Below the pieces are notes generated by a model. It saw only the letters and a list, made by a program, of their open reading frames with translations. It ran no database searches and was not told the origin of the DNA. Shown here in pieces: positions 14,649-25,615 of a DNA stretch of 64,000 nucleotides. The DNA lies in assembly GCF_910596095.1 (NCBI RefSeq), contig NC_056538.1, positions 20,384,501 to 20,448,500 on the forward strand, in the 5' to 3' direction. Source of the stretch: Thunnus maccoyii (lineage: Eukaryota > Chordata > Actinopteri > Scombriformes > Scombridae). The translations under genes and the position numbers were made by a program. Each line of letters begins with the position of its first letter. Position 1 is the stretch's first letter.

Positions 14649-15570
14649 CAGTGACCAGATGTCCTGGTTTGTCCGAAACTGTCCCTGTTCTTTTCAGCGC
14701 TTACATAGACGTTTATCATGTTTTGTTCCCCACTCATTATTATCTAACCCAATATAAAAACATAAACAATGCACCCTGTGTCTGAATTCAACACTGATTT
14801 GTCTGTATGTGTGTCAGTCAATCAATGTGTCATTGTCAAGGCTGTTGCTATAACACTTGCTGCTTGCTGACAGAACCAGCCAGTATGCTAACAGTTAGCT
14901 ATCATGGCGAGAAGAGAGTCAGTCTTTTCTAAAGAGCTCCAGCTCCTTCCTTCGTAAAGTACCCGGCAATTAAAATGCTGCATTCTGCACAAACTGCAAG
15001 GGTACATTTTCGGTCATGCACGGTCGAAATGCCGATATAAAAGATAATATTAAGACTGCCAAACATAAGCTGTGGTTTCCCTGAGAGCTGAGAGCTCTAG
15101 AAAAGAAACCCTTAAGTGAGAGGAAAAGAAGAAGACTGCAAAGCGTAAAGTAACTGGCAAACTTCTTAAAGGTAACTTTCTTTAAAGGCTCTTTCTCGGT
15201 TTTTGTTATTGATGAGGTGCAATAGTGATTTAATGTTTTGACGTTTTAATCTTTGTAAACTTGTGACCAGCTTGTGGCATAGCATTGTGAAGATGTTAAG
15301 TTGGCCATTTAGCCGGTAGCCTGCGCTTGTGCACACTGATAAATACCTTTGTGGATTTTGGGAGACAAAACATAATTTTTCGTCTGCTGAGGCGCTATTC
15401 ACAGTGTTGAAAGGTGTGCTCGGTAGGTGTGCTAAGCGCTGAAATAATTGTCCCCCATCCAGATGAAAATGCTTATTGTGTGTGCATAAACACATACATG
15501 TGCACATGCATGAACGTGTGGGACACTTAAGGATCCTGGTTTGGGGGTTTAAAAATATGGTCACTCTATA
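14649..15570 (+). mobile_element. Decayed hAT-like transposon
   Basis: The element runs from CAGTGACCAGATGTCC at 14649 to a right end reading GGTCACTCTATA at 15570. ACTGGCTA (14641-14648) and ACTGCCTA (15571-15578) flank it, an 8-bp target duplication with one mismatch. A broken BED zinc-finger reading frame lies inside. Confidence 0.6.
14904..15080 (+). pseudogene. Broken BED-type zinc finger fragment of a hAT transposase
   Basis: An ATG at 14904 opens MARRESVFSKELQ and soon hits a stop. In other frames the same stretch reads KCCILHKLQG, then SVMHGRNADIKDNIKTAKHK. The C..C and H....H spacing with ADIKD.I.TAKHK resembles the BED finger at the start of hAT transposases. Frameshifts and stops show that it is dead. 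Confidence 0.5.
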
Positions 15571-15863
15571 ACTGCCTAAGCTCTAGCCCTAGCTTCATAC
15601 TTAACGCATTGACATGATAGTGGTATTAATGTTCTCATGTTACTCTCTGCAAGAAAACAAATAAGCATATTTTCCAAAATAATAAACAATTATTTTAATA
15701 CGAATTTGAACTGATCAGATTGCAACCACCACAGTGTGTTTTGTAAATATTACCAGTCTGTGATGTTTTCCTGATAAAGCCTCACAAAGCTCTGTCTTCA
15801 GATGGAAATGTTGCTCCATTAAATTTATAGTGAGCTATTAGTGTGAGGACATTTTGTGTTTTT

Positions 15864-16245
15864 TACACACTAAGAATCACTGGATTAAAATTTTACCCAG
15901 TTTGGGTCAATATAGCGCCAATACAACATTGACGTAACTCAGTAACACGCTGCTTTGACCCAGTGTTACACACAACAAGCTTTAGCTAAAAACTGTCACA
16001 AATTTATTGTTTCTTGCACAAAACGATGTGCATATGACATTCAAAAAATTATCAACAATCAATTACAAATCATGATATGTAAGTTGAAAAAGACTAGAGT
16101 GGATTATAACAAGTTTAGTTTGGGTAAATAACCCAATGGTAAAATAAAAAATAACACTAAAACTGGGTCAAAATAACCCCTTGTCTTTTTCTAGTTAACA
16201 TTAACCCAAACTGGGTAAAATTTTAACTCAGTGATTTTTAGTGTA
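15864..16245. mobile_element. MITE with about 48-nt terminal inverted repeats
   Basis: The left end TACACACTAAGAATCACTGG continues into ATTAAAATTTTACCCAG; the inverted right end is TACACTAAAAATCACTGAG with the same continuation. It spans about 382 nt and is non-coding. A TA dinucleotide sits at each end, so a TA target is possible but not proved. Confidence 0.78.
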
Positions 16246-17192
16246 TACAGATGGCAAAGCAAATTTACCAGGAGGTTCTGAATCATTATATTAGCCTAAT
16301 AATTATCCAATCTATTAATAATGTTAAACATAAAGTATTCTTGACATAAGCATATTAGTCCCATCATTTGTCGGTGTACATTACTGCCCTCCAGTCATAG
16401 AGTTAATCCTCCCTTTGCTTTAGACAAGGTAGGATCTTATGTGCGTTGTTTGAACTTGTTATGTATTCTCTTATCAAGGCTTTATGTGGGACCCACATGT
16501 TAAAAAATACTGGGATAGATCGAGTTATTTACAACGACCGGTAAAAAGTGAGACATCAAGACCAGAGCTTTAAGCAGAGCAATCACAACACAGACTTACA
16601 GCAGTCTAACAGAGATAAAAACCTCCAGGTAATCCCAATAACACTATACAAAAATCAAATACTTCAAACACAACAAATTACAGCTTTGTGCACATACATC
16701 AGCAAATACAGACACACACATATGACTGATCACACACATATTTCCCTGAAGAGATTAGTGAAAGAAAGAAAGAAAGACTGCACCAGTGAGGGAGGGCAGG
16801 AGACAGAGGGAGCTCACCTTTCCTCATAATGAGTATGCTCACCTGTTCATCCCCTCACCTGGGGCAGGAGGATCACTCTCCTGCCCAAGCCCGCCCTCCT
16901 CTCCCCCTCTTCCGCCCCCCTAACCACCACCACCCTCCACCTCCCGGAGATGGCCAGATAAAGCGAGTCTTTCAACCGAAAATGCACTGACGCTGCCACT
17001 GTGTGTCCCGGCTCTCTCTCCCCTGCAGCCCAGCCCAGCCCGCCCCGCGGCCTGGCCCTGAAACTGATCCAGGTAGGTTTTCTGACAGGGAACTTTCTCA
17101 CACTCGTACCTGCCAATCACAGACCTTCCCAACGTGCAGGAGAGAAGAAACAAAAAACAAGGAAAGTGTGACACACGTAGTATGCACACAGT

Positions 17193-17228
17193 ACACACAC
17201 ACACACGCACACACACACACACACACAC
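17193..17228. repeat. (CA)n microsatellite
   Basis: CA run with one CG interruption. Confidence 0.88.
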
Positions 17229-18632
17229 GGACGCGCCCAAAAGCAAACTATACACAGATAAGAGAAGATAATTGGCTCTGGGACAATGAGTCTCACAGGT
17301 AAATGGGCTGATACTAATCAAGAAGAAGAAACCTAAGCCAACTCTGTAAAACATTCTGGTGTGTGTGTGTATGCATGCGCGGAAGTATTTGTGTGTGCAA
17401 GCAGGTCATTGTGGATACATGAGGGATTTATGCGTGTCACGCTCTGTGTGTGAAATGGCACAGGGCTGGAGACCCGACTGAAGCTTCACCTGGGCTTCGT
17501 GCAATATTGGAAACATTATTACAGCACAATATGATCAGTATTAGAACCACATGGCCTCCTGTTGCCATTTCTGTAATTCTTTCATTATTAAGAAGTCATC
17601 CATGCTCGGAGCGATCAAAGTCATGCAAAGAAAGTAAGAAAAGACAGCTGGAGCATTCCTCTCTCTGAAAGAGAACAGCGAAGAAACCTCTCAAATTGTC
17701 TCACTCCTCTGTGTCCCTGCCAAGTCATTTTAAAGGGATTCTCTCTGGCTCCCATTTGATTGATAAACAAGTATTAATTGCTGAAAAGAGGAGTCCAGGA
17801 AAGAGGCTCCTAACGGCTCATGGTGGATTGATGGATTGATGGGTATAGTTTGAATGGAGGAAATAAGAGTTGCCAAGTGAGAATATTTGTGTCTTTCTAT
17901 GTGGGATTGTAAAGATTTCAGGGCTCAAAGCAAACCAATAAAACAATATGAAATAAACAGATGTGCAAAGAAATGTGTGACAATAAGATGTAGTGAGGAA
18001 TATGTGGCATAACACACACAAGAAGTTATCGCAGGGCATACTCAGAAATACGTCATCAGAAATAATCTTAGCTTCTTGCCGCAACTATTGGAAAGAAAGG
18101 AGAAGAAAAACAGAGAAGGAGGGGAGTCTAAAGGAAAGAGAAAGGTGGATTGGATAATCGATATGTCCACACCTGCCTACTGTTGTTCTAATGGAAGATT
18201 AATAGCTCTGCTCTTGAATGAGGACACGAGACGGAGATTGTTCGATACTCCCTGAAAAAGTGAGTAAAATACTAAAAGTTTCAACACTAGAGTAGCAAGT
18301 TGAGGATGGAGGGGAGGAGGAGCGAGGGAGCAGGAAGAAAGGAGGGAGAGAGAAGACAGAATGTTGCAGAGGGAGGAAAAGATATGCCACAGTGCGGATC
18401 AATGCATAAAATTACTTGCTTTATATAAATATGGCTTCACAACATTGAAATATAGGCTTTATGATGTTGTGGAGTAAGTTTATCACAAATTTAAACTAAA
18501 TCTAAACAATGTATCGGGTGCTTTCTACCACGTAAGGCTGTATGTTGAACTTCTTTTTATTGTGAAAGCAGTAAAATATTTTATTGTGGTCGTAAGCTTG
18601 TGATTATTTTAGTTAGTTGATGATGGTGTAAA

Positions 18633-19448
18633 TCAATAGTTGCCAACCATCATGACTTGTGACACATTCAACAAAGCAGAGTCTACTCATGACCCCTAGA
18701 CATAGGTTATATCCTCAGTTAAATAAGTTTCCTTCTCAGGTTGTTTAATTTATAGGATTTTTAGAGAGCTGAAGGTGTGAAAATGTGCAATATTTCAAAA
18801 ATAAAAAGCAAACATTAAGGAGCAAGATTAAAAGTTTACAGCTACGCTTACAGCTCTGTGAGGCTGTAGTTAGGCAAAACTGTGTTTTGAGCTAAATGCT
18901 AACATGTTCATGTTTAGCAGGTAAAATGTTTAATATGTACCATCTTAGTTTAGCATGTTAGCACGTTAACACTTGGTGAGGCTGATGGGAATGTTATTGG
19001 TTTTGCAGGTATATGGTAATATAAGACAAATTTAGAGAGGGGGATCAGGGAATCACCAAAGTTATAACAATTCATCCTGAGGGAAACATGAATGTCTGAA
19101 TGAAATTTCATGGCAACTAAGACATTTCACTCAAAACCACAAGTGTGAACCTCGTGGTCAGGGGGTCACCAACGTCAGAGGGATGGTTCCTCTGGGGACC
19201 ATGAATGTTTTCACAAAATTTCATGGCAATCATCTCATAATATCATCTCATGATATTTCAGTCTTGACCAAAGAAGGGAACCGACAGACCGACACTGCCA
19301 TCCCTTGAGCCACAACATTAACGTGACTAAAAACTCAGAAAAAAAATTGGCTAACAGAAATATAATCTAATCTATAATCTTGTGACTCCTCAGAGTTACC
19401 TTTGGACCCTGTTAGAGGGCCCCAAACCCTAGATTGGAAACCACTAGT
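18633..19448. repeat. hAT-like repeat with another dispersed repeat inside
   Basis: The left side reads AGTTGCCAACCATCATGACTTGTGAC and the right side ATTGGAAACCACTAG, resembling the inverted CAGTGGTTCCCAACC ends of a common fish hAT family. The middle (about 18830-19325) is a different dispersed repeat rich in TTAGCATGTTAGCAC and CATGAATGT..CAAAATTTCATGGCAA. Boundaries are approximate. Confidence 0.45.
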
Positions 19449-19934
19449 CTGAACAATGACTGCACTCATTAAATAAGAGTGAATGAAGAGAGAACAGTGC
19501 CTCTGCTTTTTTTCATGAAGGTTATTATTTTATCTCATGAAAGTGTATTAGTAGTTTGTGGAGGTGGTAAAGTGACCCATCTCTGCCATAAAACACTGTG
19601 GGAGACCCTGAAATTTTGATTTAGTTTTGTAAAATTTCTCCCAGAATGATTCCTGAAATATGACTTTCTATTATTAGGCTTTCAAATGTGATGGACATGA
19701 ACTAGTCACTTTAACAGGAAATATTCATACACAAGCAGATATTGTGATGTATGAAAAAGCTGTTTTGGATATTGTAATTTTCACCAGTTGGCAAGTAAAT
19801 GTGTAAAAGCATGTGAATATGAACAGTGTCATTGTTATTCCACTGTAGCCTCAGTTCAAGTGTATTGTTGCACTTGAAGCTAAGGCTGTTCCCTTGGTAA
19901 CCATACAGATAACCAGCTCTGCCCCTGTACTTAC

Positions 19935-20282
19935 TGGCCAGGCGTATTTGAAGGGAATGACAATGTGTCCATTAATCCCATCCTCTCCTCCTCCTCCTCC
20001 TCCTCCTCCTCCTCCCCCATCTTGACCTCGGTGGCGGAGCGACTGGGAGTTTCCACCTAGGATCCCCGTCGTGCCTGACCCAAAAGTACAGGCTCCAGTT
20101 GGGGCGACTCGGGCCTGGTACTCCTTGAGACAGGCTTGAAAGAAAGTGTCACACTGGTCCCTCGAAGAGCAGCGCTGCCCGCCACTGGCCTGGAGGTCGC
20201 AGCAGTCTCCAGTCTGCAGAAGTCCATGTGGGTTCTGGAAGTGACGGATCTGAAGCTCGAACATCCCGACCGCACACACAGA
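19935..20282 (-). CDS. Jagged exon 2: MNNL (Notch ligand N-terminal) domain
   Basis: This exon of 348 nt has an acceptor ending CTCAG at 20283-20287 and a donor starting at 19934, both in phase 0. It covers residues 28-143 of the predicted precursor. A CTC trinucleotide run at 19986-20018 encodes 11 consecutive glycines in the loop before the last strand (IVIPFKYAWP). The open frame reads on past the donor to 19851, but that extension resembles nothing and is treated as intron. In the family this domain binds membrane lipid and contributes to Notch binding. Confidence 0.88.
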
Positions 20283-22476
20283 CTGAGTCCAGAGAGAGGA
20301 GAGGTGAGCAGAGAGGAGAGGGGAAAAGAAGAGAGTTACATTAAAATATTTTCTGTTACAGAAATGAGCGCAGAGCGCGGGAAAAAAGAAAGTACGCAGG
20401 TTCTCATGGGTAAGAGCCAGAAGAGGGAAGGAAATTTCAGTGTTATTTCAGGGCACTAACTCCGCACAGTGGACACATTAAAGTCTACTTCATCTGGACA
20501 TTATAAAAAACAACATTATTAAGGCTTAAAGTTATGTATAATAAAGGGTGTGGCTGCTTTGAGTGACAGATTCAGAGTACAGGCATAGCCGTAACTGTCG
20601 CTATTTCAGTGTGTTTTCAGTTCATGAAAGTTAATTGTAACATTTTTGTCGCCTAGAGAAGTCTTGTTCACCATTTGGTTGTACTAAAAGACCCTCTAAG
20701 GTGTCGGATGTTCAGTTTTTTTCCAGTAAGAACTTTTTGTTTTAATGGTTTTAAGCCTGTTTTTCGGCTAGCAATAGTTAGCATTAGCATTAGCATTATC
20801 ACAGTTATCTATAGACTGTAAATGCACCGTGCTAACCAAGCTAGCGACTAGCGTTAGGGTCAGTTCCACCTTCTCATCCAAATATGGTCCGAGATGGTGA
20901 TGGTCAAAATGCAAACTCAAGGCCTCAAAACAGGAGCCCACTAATCAATGGGTGACATCATGGTGGCTACGTCAATTATTTTTATAGTCTATGGCTGGTT
21001 CTAAAACATCCCTGGCTCCAATGGACTCCCATTCGAAAAGCGTCAACTCTTTTCTAGAAATATTAGGTCAATAATATTTTTCAACAAGTAATTATGGTCT
21101 CAATCGCTAAATTCAGAGCCTCTAATAACTGTACCAGTGGTCATTTTGGAAATGATTACTCTGTTAATAAGACTCCGTTGAAGACTTATAGAAGCTTTGA
21201 TGTCTGGGCTCTGGGCTTCAAACCAGCTCTAATGCAAACCAATGAGTGACGTCACACCAAGCTACATCCATCATTATATACAGTCTGTGGTCATCACAGT
21301 GAAGTTGTCAGGTTCGGTACCATCGTGACTCAACAGAGAGCTTTACCAACTCACGCTATAGCTAGAGACGCTGCAAAGACACACTGGGCAGATGAACAAA
21401 CTGTTGTTCGTTAAGAAATAGTAAATCACAAGTTGCTGTTTTTACATTTCAAACAATATACAAAGTGTGAATTTTTTAGCTTTAGAGGTATTGGTTAATG
21501 TATTTTTGAATGTTAGTTGCTTCCAGTTCTCATGCCACTCTAGGCTAACCACACCTCAACTCCAGCTCTGTACTTAACACAATATACATGAGATTGATAT
21601 CAAACATCTCCTCTCACTCTCAGAAAGACATCAGATAAGCTAATTTCTCAAAATGTTGAACTATTCCATTTAAAGAAAACTAGCTCAATCAGCAAATTTC
21701 TTGTACATAAAAAACATTGCAGAAATTCTGCACACTGTCGGCAACTTGTACTCAATTTAGCTATGATGTCTAAATTGATAAAGCTTCAACAAATAAGATC
21801 GATAACAGGTAAGAATCTCACGTCATAAAAGTGGGTACAAGTGACCGACAGTGCAGGATTTCTCGTTCCTTTTCATAAAGTATTATTGAAAACAATGTAC
21901 AAACTTGCGTCATGATTTCATGTTTCTACTGTCCTGCTACATCTGGGAATCTGCGGTGGGCTGCGTGTTCCCTCTTGTATCATCTGTTTATCAGTATGTT
22001 TCAAGACAACAGCCATCAGACAGCAAGTAAGAAGGAAAGATAGAAGGACGTAACTTTGATTCCCACAACTCCATCTGTAAGAAATAAACCCTTCCACGGC
22101 ACCCCGGCCATGTAATCCTCTAACTGTTTATCTCTCCATCTGTCTCAGTCGTCTCTTCCTTTCTCTAACTCTTTCTTTACTTTCTCTCTTTCTTTCTTTA
22201 CTATTCCTATGTGCCACTAGTACCACTCCCTTCTTATTTCTCACTCTCTCTTCCCAGGGGACGGTAACACTGGGAACCTGCTCACACTCTCTTCCACCTC
22301 CTCCTCCTTCTCCTCCTCCCTTCTTTCTCTATGTGGGAACAAGCTGTAACGCTCCTGTCATTTCTCTTTCTGTAGCTATCAGCTCTTTTCTGCATTGTTG
22401 CCATTCTCCTTTCATCTGCTTTTCCTTTTATTTTCTCTCTCTCTGTGTTCCCCCTCCCTGTTTAGAGATGGGTGGA

Positions 22477-22518
<42 letters not shown>

Positions 22519-25500
22519 CACTTCCACGCACACTCTAGCCTTAACAAGACCCCCTGAGAGTCTCAGAGCACCGGGGTCAGGTATGTGCGTGCATACATTT
22601 GTGTGTGTGTGTGCTCCTGTCTGTCTGTATGTCACTGTAGCAGGAAGAAACAATGGATTTGGCTTCTTCCAACAACTGCAAACACAAAAATAAAGCCACT
22701 GTTATCTGCAGTTTGCCATGAAACCTCGATCGATGAATAAATCTGAATAATTCACATCCCTTTTGGCATTCTTGCACAAACACTGAACTAATGATAGCTC
22801 ATTAAGTCTAAGAATTGGAATCATGTATCCCCTGCGGAAAACGAACCGTAACATTAACAGAAATCACAGCAAAATGCGTCGGCTGTCTTTTAGCCAAGCT
22901 GCCATGCAGACCTGCCCAACACTGAACCACAATCTCAGTCGCCCCATTGTTACTGGTTGCGTGTCCCTCTCCTGCCCCTGTCCCTGAGCCGAGAGGGGGT
23001 GAGGGGGCGATGTGGGGGGTGGGGGCGGGGGGGTGGGGCAGGAGGGTAAACTCGTCTACATCAAAAGGCTTGTGGAGATACAGTGGCGCTCATCACTCCA
23101 CATCCTCCTTTCTTCCTCTCCTCCTCTCTGTGCCTGAGCCATTCCCTGCATACCAGCGTTTCAGCGCTCAGTCTGACCAGAGAGAGAGAGAGATCCCAGC
23201 GAGGCTCAGACCATCTCTCCAGGAGAGCTTTTAGCAGTTAAAGGCTCACTGCACTCAAAACTCAGGGTGGGTCACAACAAATCCCCTCCATTCAAAGACT
23301 GATGTTCATGGCTCAGTACCTGAACTCCATTAAACTGTGCAAGGTGAGACTGGCTAACTGTTATAAGCTGTTACAGCTGTTTGAACAGGGTTAAATGGAG
23401 AATTCGGGGAAGGGAAACACCACAGTGATAAAGCATAATTTTTAAACAAAGTGCTGAGGTTTGAAATATTGGATTTAGTTCCAACCAAAATGTTATCATG
23501 CTACAATTCAAACTATAAAACTCAACTAACCTTACAAGTATGAAACGGTTACCCACAGTAATCATAAACCTTGCAGTGAACTGATTCATTGAGACTTTAT
23601 TGGTACATATCACATTTATTGTATGTAATTATATTCAAAACAACATTATTGTTGACTGAGATTTTCAAATATGATTTTTGTGGCACTTTAAATACCATCA
23701 AGCTTCACAGAGGCTATCTAGATGGATCTATCAAACTCTTTTTATTAGGGTTTTGCATGAAATTACCCTTTAATGCCAAAATTTTAATTTGATTTATTTC
23801 AGAAAATAGATTTTCCCTTTGATTCTTCAGAAGGAAATAATTTGCTTTGTGAGATTGTTCTGTCTAATCAAGATTATTAAAATGATTTTAAACATCGTTA
23901 AACATTGTTCTCTTTTGATTGAAGACAAATTTGAGATAAATCTAGAGTAAACTAATCTAGCCTGATCTGAAAGCGCCCACTAATTTGCCTTTTGAATTCA
24001 ACAAGCTGAAAATGATCTGAGCCTAATTTTCAGAAGACACAGCTGAAAACACAACACTGTAGTGAGCATCTTGGGAATAATAAAACTGGACAAAACACAG
24101 CATGTAGTGACTGCTGGACTGTCAAGAAGCTTCACTTGTGAATCACTCTATTCAAACAGGTCTGGGCATCTCCTGAAGATCATACTGTTGTGCCTTATGC
24201 ATTATAACTGGTCATCAGTGGCAGCAGATCCTGAGTGTGTGTTTCACACTGCAGTGCATACAGAGAATGGAGGGAGTGGAGTGTGTTGTTCCTCAGCTGT
24301 GAGGGGGTTGCAGAGGTGCAGGGAGAGACATGCAGAGCTGACCGAAACGTTCAACATTCACACGCCCCGGAGTTTATTGGGCTGTGGCCCTGGGCTTCAC
24401 ACACACCCAAGACACAGATGCTGGATGTGAGCTTGGTGTTAAGAAAAAAAACACACACATACACACACACACATGTGCACACATATGCAGACATGCACAC
24501 CGTGGAGCACCTCTGGGCCTGTTCTTGCTACTGCTGAGTCCTGTCACACATCCTGATCAGACCACCAGCTTCACTGACAGCTCACAGGGAGAAAAGTTAA
24601 AAATATATGTTGCTGGTATCGCACCTCCATGCCCAGTATTGTGCTGGTATGAAACCAAGGTTTTATATTGCCAGAATAATGCCTATAATGCTTCGAGAAG
24701 CTTGTCAGAATCATTTATATAGGCTATATATAAGTTATTGCAGCCATTATAACACATCACTGTTCTCTATAAAGCTCAGTAACACATCAAAGACAGTCTC
24801 CATCCATGTAACCTATTAGGTAAAAAGAATTATGTATAATGTGTAAAAAAAAAATTTTAAAAAAGAGAGAGACAATGGACCAGCAGGCAAACGTGCTCAA
24901 GATGGAGATGCAGAGAAATGCAGATGCAAATAGGCTACTCCTTTATTAACCAGTCAATAAGGACTGGATGCTGATCAGAGGGTGTGTTGTTGGTGATGAA
25001 AGTGTAACCTTTTACACTGAGTGCACAATGCAGTCCCCTCCAAAAGGATCTAAAAGATTATTTACCACTGAAATCCCCAATATAAATTGCATGCCGCAGC
25101 TGTAGACTATTCGTTCTGCTTGGTTTATTACCCTTTAGTCTTGTGTGGCATACACACATTGGCATTGTAAAATGTGACTTTTTCTTGTAATCCTAAAAAT
25201 ATGATGTTGATTTAATGTTCTTAAACCGACACATATTTTCGCTGTGATGTTGCATCCCATGCTTCTAAAACAGGATTACTGTAGTTCTCTGTTGCGTGGG
25301 ATAATAGACACCAGAGGGCTGAAACAACAGGTGGGCACAGCGCCATATAGGAGCGGAGCGGAGCCGAGCCGGGAATGAGGGCAGTACAAAGGGTAAAGAG
25401 ACAGTGTGTGTGGACTCCATTATTGACTGTTTTCACGCAGCTGTTATAAGAAATACACCCCAGATAAACCACAGTTAAAAGTCAGCTTCGGGGGTTTAAG

Positions 25501-25615
25501 TGCCGCCCGAAATAGCACTTAATCGGTGGCTTACCTGCGGTTGTATCGTGAGCGCAACGAGAAAAATCACAGTCCGCTGCAGGTGGAGGTGTCCCCGGTG
25601 TCGGTCAGTCCTCAT
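19935..25615 (-). CDS. Jagged-type Notch ligand, 5' portion (exons 1 and 2 only)
   Basis: This is the start of a membrane Notch ligand of the Jagged/Serrate family. Coding exon 1 is 25615 down to 25535: 27 codons with a basic start, a hydrophobic core (TVIFLVALTI) and a GTAAGC donor. Exon 2 is 20282 down to 19935: 116 codons in phase 0, ending in a GTAAGT donor. Exon 2 encodes the N-terminal MNNL/C2 module. Family marks are FELQI, a CC pair, CDTFFQACLKEYQARV, CTFGSG, LGGNS and VIPFKYAWP; CDT.F..CLKEYQ separates Jagged from Delta ligands. The PTG after EYQARV and the long Gly-rich linker lean towards Jagged-2, but paralogue assignment is not secure. From memory, human JAG1 exon 1 also has 27 codons. 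An in-frame upstream ATG at 25780 would add a non-signal leader, so the ATG at 25615 is preferred. DSL, EGF and transmembrane exons were not found and must lie left of the window. Confidence 0.88.
20806..21300. repeat. Dispersed repeat with TATAGACTGTA / TACAGTCTGTGG ends
   Basis: CTATAGACTGTAAATG at the left and TATATACAGTCTGTGG at the right are inverted relatives; TTTATAGTCTATGG lies in the middle. It is non-coding, in Jagged intron 1, and may be two fused elements. Confidence 0.4.
22480..22517. repeat. (CA)n microsatellite
   Basis: About 18 CA units in Jagged intron 1. Confidence 0.9.

Larger units (their letters stand above)
1..19934. other. Presumed Jagged intron 2 (left end outside window), repeat-rich
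   Basis: No exon of any gene could be supported here on either strand. The minus-strand open frames do not resemble a DSL or EGF module. The stretch holds microsatellites, several inverted-repeat DNA elements, one decayed hAT relic (described separately), and dispersed fragments ending in TTCCACCACTG-like sequence near 360-375, 7520-7530 and 11470-11482. The 52-60 nt Jagged exon 3 could be hidden here, because it is too short to see by eye. Confidence 0.6.
20283..25534 (-). other. Jagged intron 1
   Basis: This interval of about 5.25 kb lies between the two Jagged exons. It contains dispersed repeat around 20806-21300, pyrimidine-rich DNA at 22120-22450, a CA repeat at 22480-22517, a G-run cluster at 22995-23046 and a TGTGGGAA motif at 22332-22339. 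No coding exon is supported. Confidence 0.75.

Noticed and set aside
15166-15564. Minus-strand open frame of 132 codons
   Set aside because: It is antisense to the hAT relic at 14649-15570 and resembles nothing; the coding remnant there is on the plus strand.
17034-17072. Short exon-like segment on the plus strand bounded by CTGCAG and GTAGGT
   Set aside because: It is only about 39 nt, no coding partner is nearby, and its reading frames match nothing. Probably a chance pair of splice-like motifs.
19851-19934. Extension of the Jagged exon 2 reading frame past AWP
   Set aside because: A GTAAGT donor sits exactly where family exons end, and the extended residues do not match the RSYTL..EAWD expected next.
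1-19934. Search for Jagged exon 3 and DSL/EGF exons
   Set aside because: None could be recognised on the minus strand. An exon of about 52 nt could be missed by eye, so absence is not proved.
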